A stretch of DNA of 48,583 nt from Saccharofermentans sp. (lineage in GTDB: Bacteria > Bacillota > Clostridia > Saccharofermentanales > Saccharofermentanaceae), in contig JAIKWL010000008.1 of NCBI GenBank assembly GCA_024684815.1, positions 1-48,583 on the forward strand, given 5' to 3'. Positions 33,663 through 42,036 of the stretch are shown in pieces (within the stretch, counting starts at the first letter, position 1; every line of letters begins with the position of its first letter). Position numbers and translations under genes: made by a program. The notes beneath the pieces were generated by a model. That model saw only the letters and a list, made by a program, of their open reading frames with translations, made no database searches and was not told the DNA's origin.

Positions 33663-34511
33663 TCAGAACTCGAAAAGATACCTTTGCCTGTCTGAAGGAT
33701 CTCCATAAATGTACTGTTCCATTAACGGATCGAGTTCCGGCTCGGCATGGAATCTGAAATCGTATTCATCCGTGGACTCGCCTCCGTCTCTGTCATAAAC
33801 GATATCACCGTTCATATCCATAGTCAGTTTGTAAAATGCACGGCAATCATACATCTCACGTGTTCTTCCGTCACCGGTCTCATATGTTACTTTAAACACG
33901 ACATAAAGAGCATTCCTGTCTTCTTCCGTGACAAGATATCTTCCCAGTATCTCAGGATCTTTATTTACTCCCCAGATCTCATCGGAAGAGAAAATGACTG
34001 AACCGAGTTCATCATATCCTGCTCTTTCGTCTTTAATGATGCCGTTCTCAAGATAATCCCGGAATTTCTTATCTGCTTTCAGATCGCTCGGTGTGATCCT
34101 GTAACCGGGATTCCAGGATGCTGCCTCGGTCTCATGTACTTTGTTTTCTTTCTTATCATTTGAGGCCAGGATCGCCATCGTAATCGCAAAGAAAATAGTC
34201 AAAAGACCTCCGACGATAACAACAGACTTAATGAGTGCTCCGGTCATACGCTTACGGGATGCACGGCGGTTTTCCGCACGCTTTTGCTCATTTTGCTGGA
34301 ACTGCGTATTATAGTTTGTCTCAAGATTTAAAATGCTCTTTGCAAGAGAGAGTCTTATATAGTCTTCGGCATTAACGATCCTGTCATACTCAATATCATT
34401 TGCATCCTTAGGGATATCGAAGATCGAACCGCAGGATCTGCAGACTAACTTGTCACCTTCCTGTCTTAAAGGAGTTGCGCAGTTTTTACAATCAAGTGTT
34501 CTTAATCTCAT
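33663..34511 (-). CDS. Zinc-ribbon single-pass membrane protein, paralogue 2
   Basis: 282 residues. An N-terminal zinc ribbon CKNC...CRSCG (two CxxC pairs, about 9-12 and 24-27) is followed by a charged helical stretch with many Gln and Arg. One membrane helix (about 92-113) follows, then an extracellular acidic domain of ~165 residues that I do not recognise. The paralogue at 34530-35408 has the same order of parts. The zinc ribbon is on the cytoplasmic side by the positive-inside rule. It stands between its paralogue and an ABC exporter. Confidence 0.7.
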   Translation of the reverse strand: MRLRTLDCKNCATPLRQEGDKLVCRSCGSIFDIPKDANDIEYDRIVNAEDYIRLSLAKSILNLETNYNTQFQQNEQKRAENRRASRKRMTGALIKSVVIVGGLLTIFFAITMAILASNDKKENKVHETEAASWNPGYRITPSDLKADKKFRDYLENGIIKDERAGYDELGSVIFSSDEIWGVNKDPEILGRYLVTEEDRNALYVVFKVTYETGDGRTREMYDCRAFYKLTMDMNGDIVYDRDGGESTDEYDFRFHAEPELDPLMEQYIYGDPSDRQRYLFEF

Positions 34512-34529
34512 AACGCTTCACTCCTTTCC

Positions 34530-35408
34530 TTAAAAATCCACCGGATAGACAGCAGAAGACTTTGGCAATACATCATCATAGACGTCTTCCGAGCTCTCAT
34601 AACCTATCCAATGCCAGTTGATACCGTCGCCTGAGATCTGATTGCAGGCATAAGGTCCGAATAAGATATGCCCTGTCCCGTCAGGTTCGATATTCTCGTA
34701 ACGGACACAATCGTAAACATCTCTTGTAGTACCGCTCACAGAGTATTCATAAGTGTTTTTGTACACGATGTACAGATCGTTCTTTGTTCCGGTCTTGACC
34801 AGATAGCAGTCCACTGCCTCGGGTGATCCTACGGTATATGCATCACCTTCATCTCCGGATCTGTTTGTAACGGGTTCATCTCTTCTTGAAACCTCATATC
34901 TGACGCCTCCGGCTATGGCATTTTCAAGAAAGTTCAGATCGTTTTCGATATCTTCAGCGGAAAGGTTTTCCAGGCGGGCAGTCTTTCTCTGCGCGAGTGC
35001 TTCCCGCTCATTTCTTTCCTCTTTAGCTGATTTCCATGAGTTAACGAATATAACGAATACCAGACCAAAAGACAAAAGCGCGACCATTCCGCCTATTACA
35101 GCGTACATGATAATGCCTCCGATATATGTGGTACCCTGTCTCTTGACTGAATCAACAAACACAGCCTTCATCTCGCTCGTTAAGAACTTTTTTCTAAGTT
35201 CCTCATTCTTTTCAAGCAGGATACGGTCTTTTTCGAGCAGGAGCCTGGTCCTTTCAGGCTGGGTAACGAGCCTTGCGTACTCGACATCTTCTTTATCGTA
35301 AGCGATATTAAATGCCGAACCGCAGCTTGTACAATAGAACTTGTCTTCCTGCTGTCCCAGCAATCCGTTGCACTGAGGACAATTGATATTCGTATAACGC
35401 ACCTTCAT
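34530..35408 (-). CDS. Zinc-ribbon single-pass membrane protein, paralogue 1
   Basis: 292 residues. The zinc ribbon CPQC...CTSCGSAFNI is followed by a Leu/Glu/Lys-rich helical region with coiled-coil character, a membrane helix (about 102-125) and an extracellular domain that contains TRDVYDCVRYENIE. This matches TREMYDCRAFYKLT in the neighbour, so the outer domains are homologous. Function unknown. A family hairpin at 35495-35532 separates it from the HerA gene. Confidence 0.7.
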   Translation of the reverse strand: MKVRYTNINCPQCNGLLGQQEDKFYCTSCGSAFNIAYDKEDVEYARLVTQPERTRLLLEKDRILLEKNEELRKKFLTSEMKAVFVDSVKRQGTTYIGGIIMYAVIGGMVALLSFGLVFVIFVNSWKSAKEERNEREALAQRKTARLENLSAEDIENDLNFLENAIAGGVRYEVSRRDEPVTNRSGDEGDAYTVGSPEAVDCYLVKTGTKNDLYIVYKNTYEYSVSGTTRDVYDCVRYENIEPDGTGHILFGPYACNQISGDGINWHWIGYESSEDVYDDVLPKSSAVYPVDF

Positions 35409-35494
35409 CTACCCCCTGTCAAATAGCTTTTATTCCATCCTGAATATTATATATCAATTGCTTATCCGTTCACAAATGGACATTGACATACAAT

Positions 35495-35532
35495 AAGGGC
35501 TGTCTCTTTGAAAAACATTCGAGACAGCCCTT
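35495..35532 (-). terminator. Perfect 12-bp hairpin AAGGGCTGTCTC / GAGACAGCCCTT
   Basis: A perfect stem with a 14-base loop, 34 bases after the HerA stop codon. The T-run after it is weak on both strands, so termination is uncertain. The stem repeats the one at 1252-1284. Confidence 0.5.
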
Positions 35533-35565
35533 GTAATTGCTTAGATTATAAGCGGTGTTCCTGTT

Positions 35566-37182
35566 TTAGAGGGTCGGAGTATCGTTGTGCTGTGTTCTCG
35601 GACTCTTGTTTACATGGATGAACATGTTGTGCAGGAGGTTAACGCTCGTAAGGATGACCTCACCCTGATTGAGCTTTCTTACATGCTTGATCGCATAATC
35701 GTCAAGGTGGCTTTCAACGGCACGGATCTCATCGTTAAGCATGAGTCTGTGGATGAGCATCGTACCGATCTGACCGAAGAGGATCGGAGATACGTCCTTC
35801 GGGTTCTGTGTCGTGAGGTAAAGGAAGATACCTTTCTTACGGCCTTCTCTTGCAAGGAGTGTAAGTCCGCCGTGGTATTCCTTATCGGAATATCTGGACT
35901 TGGCATATCTGTGAACCTCATCGATGAAGAATACGAACGGGCAGATGTCACGTCTGGACATTACAAACGTACTTACAAGGTCGATGACCATTCCGCCGAT
36001 ACCTTCGGATGCACCGAGTTGTGACGTGTCGATATAAAGGCTTTCCTGAGGAAGATGAACGAATTCATCGATTACGTCGAGAAGGTTATACATCTCGGAA
36101 TTGCTCGAGAAGAATGACAGGAACTTAGTGTTCGTCATCTGATACTGTATCTTCTGAACAAGGGAAGCGTTCTGGTTGGCCTTGAGAGTATCGTAGCGGT
36201 ACTTGAAGTTGTAGTTATTGTCTCTGTCAGGCTCGCAGACTGATTCGAGCTGGATCTGCTCAGGGAGAAGAGCGATGTTGAAATCAACGTCATCTTTTCC
36301 TACTGATGCGATATTCTCCTGGATCTCTTCGATATCCTCACCGACTTTGTAGTAGCATGTGTCGCTGCCGATCTTCTTCATGTAGCGCAGAGAAGTGATA
36401 GCTTCTGAAAGAACTGCGCCCTGGCTGCTGTTCTCTGTCTCGAAAAGCTTCTCCCACTGTTCCATCGAGATCTTTCCGGGTGATACGGTAGTATCAACAC
36501 CGAGCGTCAGTTTTGTGATCTCGTCATCACCAAACGCATTTCTGTACTCGCCCGTAGGGTCGATGATAAGAGCTTTTCTCTTTGTGGAGACGACCTTATC
36601 AAGGATAGCAAGAGCTGTGGTGGACTTACCGCTGTTTGTAGCTCCGATGCACATAAGGTGACGGTTGAAGAGCGTGCTCGGCTTGAGAGTAACATCAGCA
36701 CTGGACTTATTAAGATATGTTGCGAACGGGGGAAGCGGTTCCTCGTTATCAGCCGTAAATTCAAGAGACTGAAGGAACAGCTTGTAGACATCATCTGTTG
36801 CAAGGTAGACACTGTCCGTAATACCCAGGGTGTTGAAGCCTGCGAGCTCGAACTTGCTTGCCTCAGTCCTCATGAGGGCGATGGTGTCGATACATATTTC
36901 CTGATAGTCGCTCGGCTTTACGTCACCGGATTTGGCATCGAAAATGCTCTTTCTTGAAGCCTTGTTCTCGAATACTTCTCCTAAGAAGATACCGACTGTC
37001 GAGTCGATCAGGACGAAGTTGTTAATGGTATTCGGAAGGAAGGATTTGTTGAACCTGCTCCTGTCAGCCATCAAAGAGAAGTTGTCGATCTGAGCAATAC
37101 AATTACTTCTGTATACCTGCGTAACTTTACCGATATAGTAGTCTTGAAGATTTAAGCCTTCATACAGAGATTCCAGTGTCAT
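35566..37182 (-). CDS. HerA-like ATPase (DUF87)
   Basis: A 538-residue ATPase. A small beta-barrel-like N-terminal domain (about 1-90) is followed by a RecA-like motor with Walker A IGATNSGKSTTA (180-190), LIIDPTGEYR, Walker B FVFFIDEVHRYAKSR and LTTQNPKDVSP. HerA hexamers pump or grip DNA, usually beside a NurA nuclease or, in defence systems, a SIR2 or other effector. No such partner is adjacent here. GGGAGG precedes ATG 37182 and a likely promoter lies at 37234-37261. The role is uncertain. Confidence 0.85.
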   Translation of the reverse strand: MTLESLYEGLNLQDYYIGKVTQVYRSNCIAQIDNFSLMADRSRFNKSFLPNTINNFVLIDSTVGIFLGEVFENKASRKSIFDAKSGDVKPSDYQEICIDTIALMRTEASKFELAGFNTLGITDSVYLATDDVYKLFLQSLEFTADNEEPLPPFATYLNKSSADVTLKPSTLFNRHLMCIGATNSGKSTTALAILDKVVSTKRKALIIDPTGEYRNAFGDDEITKLTLGVDTTVSPGKISMEQWEKLFETENSSQGAVLSEAITSLRYMKKIGSDTCYYKVGEDIEEIQENIASVGKDDVDFNIALLPEQIQLESVCEPDRDNNYNFKYRYDTLKANQNASLVQKIQYQMTNTKFLSFFSSNSEMYNLLDVIDEFVHLPQESLYIDTSQLGASEGIGGMVIDLVSTFVMSRRDICPFVFFIDEVHRYAKSRYSDKEYHGGLTLLAREGRKKGIFLYLTTQNPKDVSPILFGQIGTMLIHRLMLNDEIRAVESHLDDYAIKHVRKLNQGEVILTSVNLLHNMFIHVNKSPRTQHNDTPTL

Positions 37183-37214
37183 TTAATGCCTCCCGTGCTA
37201 ATTATTTGGTTCTT

Positions 37215-37261
37215 AAGGTCCTGTAAAGACCTTTTTATATTATAAATTGTGAAAAGGTCAA
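37215..37261 (-). promoter_or_regulatory. Promoter and leader hairpin of the HerA gene
   Basis: On the minus strand TTGACC (37261-37256), 16-base spacer, TATAAA (37239-37234). The leader directly after it can form AAGGTC/GACCTT (37215-37232). The AAGGTC arm also occurs at 37254-37259 across the -35 box. Confidence 0.5.
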
Positions 37262-37306
37262 ATTGGTGACTATTGTGTAAATTTACTTGGAGGGTTTCTT
37301 AAGCTC

Positions 37307-38449
37307 TTACTCCTGAAGGGCATTGTTTTCAACGCACCAGTCACCGAATTTAGTGAAGATATCTTCGCCGAAGACCTCCTTCAGTGTCTCGGTATATTGC
37401 AGGGCGATCTCCTCGCTGTAATTGCCATATGCGTAGTCTATGTTTTTTTCGATGACTTTATCTGTGTACATGCTGAAGAAGCCGTCCCCGAACTCCCCGT
37501 TAAGATACTCGCAAAGGTATCTGCCGTATACATATTCAGCTCCGCGGTCGGCAGCGCCTATCTGATTATAGTCCTCGACAAAGATGCGTTCGGCATTATC
37601 GGCATTCACAGCCTCGGGCACCGTGTAATCGTAGAGTAAACGGTTTGCCTTTACTTCTGCGATAGAAGGACAGCTGTCCGCAAGTTCATCTATAACCACA
37701 CGTCCCATGTAATCAGCTACTCCCTCAGTCATGATCTCCGAAAGCTGGCAATTTCTCCCGGTGATCGCATGGGTTATCTCGTGAGCAGTTTCCGAATAAT
37801 TCACGTATTCACTCTTTCTCCAGGAATTATCTCTGAAACTCGGAACAGAATTCCATAATTCCTCCGTGAAGAGTTCATACTGCACGAAAACGACAAAATC
37901 AGAACATGCGCATGAGATCAAGGCCTCGTCTGTTCTGTCAACACAAAGGAAGATCGGAAGCTTATTTCCGATATGCCAGCCATCCCAGGGATTAAACCCG
38001 AAATAAGATGTCATGTCCGCAACTTCCGGATAATTGTATCCGTCAGGACATGCGGACATGCCGAGCAAAACCTCAAGTTCATCGATGATCGCGTCCAGAT
38101 TGGCAGCATAGTCGCCGGGGATGTCGATATCCTTCTCCAAAAAGAGAACATATTTCTCAGACACTAAATAACAATAATCGGTTGAGATAAAATGGTGATC
38201 TTTCACACCGTCAAGCGTGAACTCCTTATAGGGGCTGTGTTGGCGCCCGTTAATAGAGGTATGCTTGGTTGTTGCGGTAGTTACGGCCGTTGTTTCCTCT
38301 GTTGTCTCTGTCACCCTTGTGGTCGTCTCTTCGGATGAAGATTCCGTTACAGTGGTTTCAGTGGTCTTAACTGCCGTGCACGAGCATAAAAACATATTCC
38401 CGGCAAACATAGCAGCTAATAGTATTACAGGCAATTTCTTATTCTTCAC
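37307..38449 (-). CDS. Secreted lipoprotein with HExxH zinc-peptidase motif
   Basis: About 380 residues from GTG 38449, the first start with a ribosome site (AGGGG) and directly before a lipoprotein signal peptide (lipobox LCSC). A Thr/Glu-rich linker of ~40 residues follows. The catalytic part carries HEITH (His 223-227) and a Glu 15 residues further (TEGVADY), the gluzincin pattern of zinc metallopeptidases. I cannot name the exact family. It is a lone gene, so it is probably an envelope-anchored protease acting outside the cell. Confidence 0.75.
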   Translation of the reverse strand: MKNKKLPVILLAAMFAGNMFLCSCTAVKTTETTVTESSSEETTTRVTETTEETTAVTTATTKHTSINGRQHSPYKEFTLDGVKDHHFISTDYCYLVSEKYVLFLEKDIDIPGDYAANLDAIIDELEVLLGMSACPDGYNYPEVADMTSYFGFNPWDGWHIGNKLPIFLCVDRTDEALISCACSDFVVFVQYELFTEELWNSVPSFRDNSWRKSEYVNYSETAHEITHAITGRNCQLSEIMTEGVADYMGRVVIDELADSCPSIAEVKANRLLYDYTVPEAVNADNAERIFVEDYNQIGAADRGAEYVYGRYLCEYLNGEFGDGFFSMYTDKVIEKNIDYAYGNYSEEIALQYTETLKEVFGEDIFTKFGDWCVENNALQE

Positions 38450-38578
38450 TATTCCTGATCCCCTTTCCGTTTGCAGACATATCTGACTGCTACTCATTAT
38501 TATCTGAAGATTAGGAAAAAAATCAATATTTTATGACTTAAGAAGTCAAACTAATCATCTGTTGACGGCTGAAATAAA

Positions 38579-38609
38579 ACCTCCGAAGCCTGTTATTAGC
38601 TCCGGAGGT
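38579..38609 (-). terminator. Terminator after the sigma-fusion gene
   Basis: On the minus strand ACCTCCGGAGC pairs with GCTTCGGAGGT (one wobble) around a 9-base loop and runs into TTTTATTTC, 40 bases after the stop at 38650. Confidence 0.8.
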
Positions 38610-38649
38610 CAGTTATAGCAGATCTTCTGCTGCTTTTGTTATTTGAACG

Positions 38650-39678
38650 TCAGCCTACTCCGCCGTCTTCAGTGGAACATACGGCAAGCCCGGAATCCGG
38701 ATCGTATGTGACTTCGTAATTAATGAATCTTGCACAGTCTGTAGAGTTAAATTTGATCTCAAGCTCAGGTCCGGTCCATGAAGCTTTGCATACGATATGT
38801 CCTTCATCATCCGTTGTCTTTGTCCATAATTCATCGAATGAGACCGTAGCCTGGTTATGTGCCCTTCTCTCATAATTGACAAGAGCTAACTGATTATCCA
38901 TAAATGCCTGGAACTGTTCTTCCGTCGCCTTGAAAACAACGATATTGCCGGTGTTATTTCCGATATCATAATTGACTCTGAATCCGTCACTGAACCATTC
39001 CCTGTCCTCGTAACCTTCGATAGTGTAGAGGATCACAGGATCTTTGTTAAGATCGAGCAGGGTGTATCCCTGCTGTGCATAGTAATTCGCAAGTTCGTTA
39101 AGATCGCCGTCTTCGTAGTACTCTGCGTCAACGGATACATTTTGGATGTATTCGTCCTCCTGTGCGTCCTGTTCGGATACTGCTGCTAACACCTCGGAAG
39201 CTTCAGGAATATCTGTCGGGATAACTCTTTCCTCTCTGGCCTTCTCGAAATAATCGACAATGTCTACGGCATCTTCAGGCACTTCCTTGAAAAACAGTGA
39301 TTTTACAGCGGCCATTATCGTGTTTCTCGTTGTCGGTATCAGAAATAATCCCGATAATGTGACAACCACGGCTGCAAACATCTCCGTATCTTCTTCATCT
39401 GTTCTGTCTTCAGCCGTGACCTCGCCAGCATCTTCAAAGGGTACACGGAATACGATCCTGCCCGACTTAAGCACGTCTCTGCATGCATTAGCCGTCATGG
39501 TTAATATGTAAGTTTTTTCTTTTCCTTTAGTTATGCTGATATCCGATCTTATAAGTTTCAGAAAAACATCCTGAACGACATCTTCAGCTTCAGGCCGCGA
39601 TCCGAGATACGAGTATGCCAGCCTGAATGCATCATCGGCATACTTATCGAACAACCGCAACACAGCTTCATTGTTCAT
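38650..39678 (-). CDS. ECF sigma region 2 fused to an anti-sigma-like membrane and outer domain
   Basis: 342 residues. Residues 1-90 are a normal ECF sigma region 2 (DAFRLAYSYLGSRPEAEDVVQDVFLKLI). At about 102-105 the sequence jumps straight into a membrane helix (VVVTLSGLFLIP) and an extracellular acidic domain of the kind found in membrane anti-sigma partners. Sigma region 4, which reads the -35 box, is missing. The simplest reading is an in-frame deletion joining a sigma gene to its downstream anti-sigma gene. As it stands it should not work as a sigma factor. It may be a decoy, a pseudogene or an assembly join. Confidence 0.75.
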   Translation of the reverse strand: MNNEAVLRLFDKYADDAFRLAYSYLGSRPEAEDVVQDVFLKLIRSDISITKGKEKTYILTMTANACRDVLKSGRIVFRVPFEDAGEVTAEDRTDEEDTEMFAAVVVTLSGLFLIPTTRNTIMAAVKSLFFKEVPEDAVDIVDYFEKAREERVIPTDIPEASEVLAAVSEQDAQEDEYIQNVSVDAEYYEDGDLNELANYYAQQGYTLLDLNKDPVILYTIEGYEDREWFSDGFRVNYDIGNNTGNIVVFKATEEQFQAFMDNQLALVNYERRAHNQATVSFDELWTKTTDDEGHIVCKASWTGPELEIKFNSTDCARFINYEVTYDPDSGLAVCSTEDGGVG

Positions 39679-39814
39679 GTGTTAACCTTCCTTTGTCATA
39701 TTTGAGATCTCACCTATAAGACGAACGGGATATACCGTTTTCACACATTTTTCCAAATATTTTTATCGAAAACAATTATACAGCAACAAAACAAAGGCTT
39801 TTCATGCAAAACAA

Positions 39815-39847
39815 AATGCCCGCCGCTTTTATTAAGCTCCGGGCATT
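39815..39847 (-). terminator. Terminator of the nifS-nifU operon
   Basis: On the minus strand AATGCCCG pairs with CGGGCATT, followed by TTTTGTTTTG, 27 bases after the nifU stop. Confidence 0.8.
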
Positions 39848-39873
39848 ATAGATTAAGCAGTATTACAAGAACA

Positions 39874-40251
39874 TTATTTTTCCTGTCTGCTCTCGTAATC
39901 CTTAAGTGCCGATTCAATGGCTTCCTGAGCCAGTACCGAACAATGCATCTTATAATCCGGCAGACCGTCCAGTGCTTCTGCAACCGCTTTGTTTGTCAGT
40001 TGTCTTGCCTCTGAAACCGGTTTGCCCTTTATAAGCTCAGTCGCCATGGAACTTGATGCGATGGCACTTCCGCAGCCGAATGTCTCGAACTTTACGTCTT
40101 TTACGATATCGTCCTCTATCTTAAGATACATCTTCATGATGTCACCGCACTTTGCATTACCGACTTCGCCAATACCGTTCGCATCTTCAAGGACACCTAC
40201 GTTTCTGGGGTTTCTGAAATGATCCATTACCTTCTCACTGTATAAAGCCAT
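39874..40251 (-). CDS. nifU: Iron-sulfur cluster scaffold protein, NifU/IscU type
   Basis: A 125-residue scaffold on which [2Fe-2S] clusters are built. The three ligand Cys are present: Cys35 in NAKCGD, Cys60 in FGCGSAIASS and Cys104 in MHCSVLA, with Asp37 that tunes cluster release. It lacks the C-terminal Nfu domain of full NifU. It lies 10 bases after nifS with AGGAGG before ATG 40251 and shares its promoter and repressor. Confidence 0.95.
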   Translation of the reverse strand: MALYSEKVMDHFRNPRNVGVLEDANGIGEVGNAKCGDIMKMYLKIEDDIVKDVKFETFGCGSAIASSSMATELIKGKPVSEARQLTNKAVAEALDGLPDYKMHCSVLAQEAIESALKDYESRQEK

Positions 40252-40261
40252 ATGTGCCTCC

Positions 40262-41446
40262 TTATAAGATGAATTCTTTCTTTCCTGACATGAGGTCGCG
40301 CCAGACGGGCGAGAAGCCTCTTAAATATCCGACAACTTCTTTTACCGAACTTATGATGTAATCTGCCTCTTCATCAGTAATGTCTTCACCGAGACTCAAG
40401 CGGAGTGAACCGTGAGCCACATCATGTACTCTTCCAATTGCGAGAAGCACATGGCTCGGATCCAGGGATCCGGAAGTGCATGCGCTTCCAGAAGAAGCTG
40501 CGATACCCTTATCATCAAGGAGGAGCAGCAGTGATTCACCCTCGATGCCTTCGAAACAGAAGTTGATATTTGAAGGAACTCTCGAATTAGCATCGCCGTT
40601 TAATGCCGAATGGGGAATCTCAGAAAGACCGTTGATGATCTTGTCTCTTATGGGAGTAAGTTTTGTTTTGTAATTATCGAGATTTTCCACAGATTCCTTT
40701 AATGCCATCGCCATGGAAGCAATGCCCGGAACATTCTCTGTTCCTGCTCTTCTCCCCTTTTCCTGAGCACCGCCTTCAATAAGATTAAAGATCCTTACGC
40801 CCTTCTTTACATAGAGGAAACCAACACCCTTGGGTCCGTGGAATTTATGGCCTGATGCGGAGAGCATATCTATGTTATCTTCTTCAACGTTGACCCTGAT
40901 ATGACCGACTGCCTGAACCGCATCTGTATGGAAAGTGACATTATGCTTTCTGCAAACTTCACCGATCTCTTTTATGGGCTGGACAGTACCGATCTCATTA
41001 TTTACATACATTATCGTTACAAGGCAGGTGTCTTCACGGATAGCCTCTTCCACCTGCTCTGCTGTTACAAGACCGTTCTCATGCACATCGAGCAGGGTTA
41101 CTTCAAATCCTTCTTTCTTTAATTTGTTAAGAGTATGAAGTACTGCGTGATGCTCGAAAGCAGTCGAGATTATGTGCTTCTTTCCTTTTCCCGCACCCAT
41201 CTTTGCAGCGGATAAGATTGCCTGATTGTCAGCCTCGCTTCCTCCGGATGTGAAGATGATCTCGTTGGGCCGGGCTCCGATCGATTCAGCGACATCTCTT
41301 CTTGCCTGCTCTAAGACTTCCTTTGCCTTCTGCCCGAATTCGTAGAGGCTTGAAGGGTTGCCGTATGTATCGCCTAAAAGGCTTGTAAATGTCTGAACGG
41401 CCGCATCGCTCATCTTTGTTGTGGCGGCATTATCTGCGTAAATCAA
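40262..41446 (-). CDS. nifS: Cysteine desulfurase, NifS/IscS type
   Basis: A 394-residue PLP enzyme that takes sulfur from cysteine for Fe-S cluster assembly on NifU. PLP Lys201 in SGHKFHGPKGVGF, active-site Cys323 in SSGSACTSGSLDPSHV, and N-terminal MIYADNAATTKM are all typical. The start is a TTG at 41446 with GGAG 8 bases upstream; no in-frame ATG fits the conserved N-terminus. It is divergent from its likely repressor. Confidence 0.95.
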   Translation of the reverse strand: MIYADNAATTKMSDAAVQTFTSLLGDTYGNPSSLYEFGQKAKEVLEQARRDVAESIGARPNEIIFTSGGSEADNQAILSAAKMGAGKGKKHIISTAFEHHAVLHTLNKLKKEGFEVTLLDVHENGLVTAEQVEEAIREDTCLVTIMYVNNEIGTVQPIKEIGEVCRKHNVTFHTDAVQAVGHIRVNVEEDNIDMLSASGHKFHGPKGVGFLYVKKGVRIFNLIEGGAQEKGRRAGTENVPGIASMAMALKESVENLDNYKTKLTPIRDKIINGLSEIPHSALNGDANSRVPSNINFCFEGIEGESLLLLLDDKGIAASSGSACTSGSLDPSHVLLAIGRVHDVAHGSLRLSLGEDITDEEADYIISSVKEVVGYLRGFSPVWRDLMSGKKEFIL

Positions 41447-41478
41447 AGCATTTTCTCCTCTTAAAAAATGACAGAGTT

Positions 41479-41511
41479 ATCTTAAAACCTATTTCCTACT
41501 ATGTCAATAGG
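41479..41511 (-). promoter_or_regulatory. nifSU promoter with Rrf2 operator 1
   Basis: On the minus strand TTGACA (41507-41502), 17-base spacer, TAAGAT (41484-41479). The operator CCTACTATGTCAATAGG (41495-41511) covers the -35 box. It matches operator 2 at all outer positions. A longer inverted repeat AAAACCTATT/AATAGGTTTT also spans 41484-41515. Confidence 0.75.
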
Positions 41512-41520
41512 TTTTTCGTA

Positions 41521-41553
41521 TTGATTTACCCTTTTACCTACTGTTATAATAGG
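41521..41553 (+). promoter_or_regulatory. rrf2 promoter with Rrf2 operator 2
   Basis: TTGATT (41521-41526), 18-base spacer, TATAAT (41545-41550). The operator CCTACTGTTATAATAGG (41537-41553) covers the -10 box, so the protein should repress its own gene. It is 42 bp from operator 1. Confidence 0.75.
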
Positions 41554-41580
41554 TGTTATTAAAAAACAGGGGTAATGGTT

Positions 41581-41976
41581 ATGATCTCAACAAAAGGAAG
41601 ATACGGTCTCCGGGTCATGATAGATCTGGCAAAGAACGATAACGGCGGCTATGTCCCGCTTAAAGATATTGCAGAACGTCAGGAGATCTCCAAGAAATAT
41701 CTGGAGATAATAGTCAAGAAAATGGTTGAAGGCGGTCTGGTAAAAGGTTCCAGCGGCAAAGGCGGCGGATACAAACTCGTGAAAAAGCCTGAGAAATATA
41801 CCGTCGGTGAGATACTGACCCTTATGGAGGGCACTATATCTTCTGTTGCCTGCCTTGCCGATAAGGATTACGACTGCCCGAGAAGAAAGAAGTGTGAGAC
41901 ACTTCCGATGTGGAAGGAATTCGACGGCATCGTTCATGACTATTTCTACGGCAAGAAACTGAGCGACCTTTTGTGA
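41581..41976 (+). CDS. Rrf2-family iron-sulfur-sensing repressor (IscR-like)
   Basis: 131 residues from ATG 41581, which has AGGGG 8 bases upstream; an ATG at 41575 is too close to it. A winged-helix domain (about 1-60, SKKYLEIIVKKMVEGGLV) is followed by three Cys (91, 99, 105, in CLADKDYDCPRRKKC) that can hold a cluster, as in IscR. It is divergent from nifS, with two matching operators between them, so it probably tunes cluster assembly to demand. Confidence 0.93.
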   Translation: MISTKGRYGLRVMIDLAKNDNGGYVPLKDIAERQEISKKYLEIIVKKMVEGGLVKGSSGKGGGYKLVKKPEKYTVGEILTLMEGTISSVACLADKDYDCPRRKKCETLPMWKEFDGIVHDYFYGKKLSDLL

Positions 41977-42004
41977 TCCATATAATTAGTCTGATATAAA
42001 AAGG

Positions 42005-42036
42005 AAGAACCGCTCTTACAGGCGGTTCTTTTTCTT
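42005..42036 (+). terminator. Terminator between rrf2 and the convergent GGDEF gene
   Basis: AAGAACCGC (42005-42013) pairs with GCGGTTCTT (42022-42030) and runs into TTTTCTT. The right arm encodes the last codons of the convergent diguanylate cyclase (stop at 42016), and on the minus strand CTTCCTTTTT follows, so it may work both ways. Confidence 0.8.

Noticed and set aside
35566..37182. A SIR2-HerA or NurA-HerA defence pair
   Set aside because: No SIR2, NurA or other nuclease gene is adjacent on either side.
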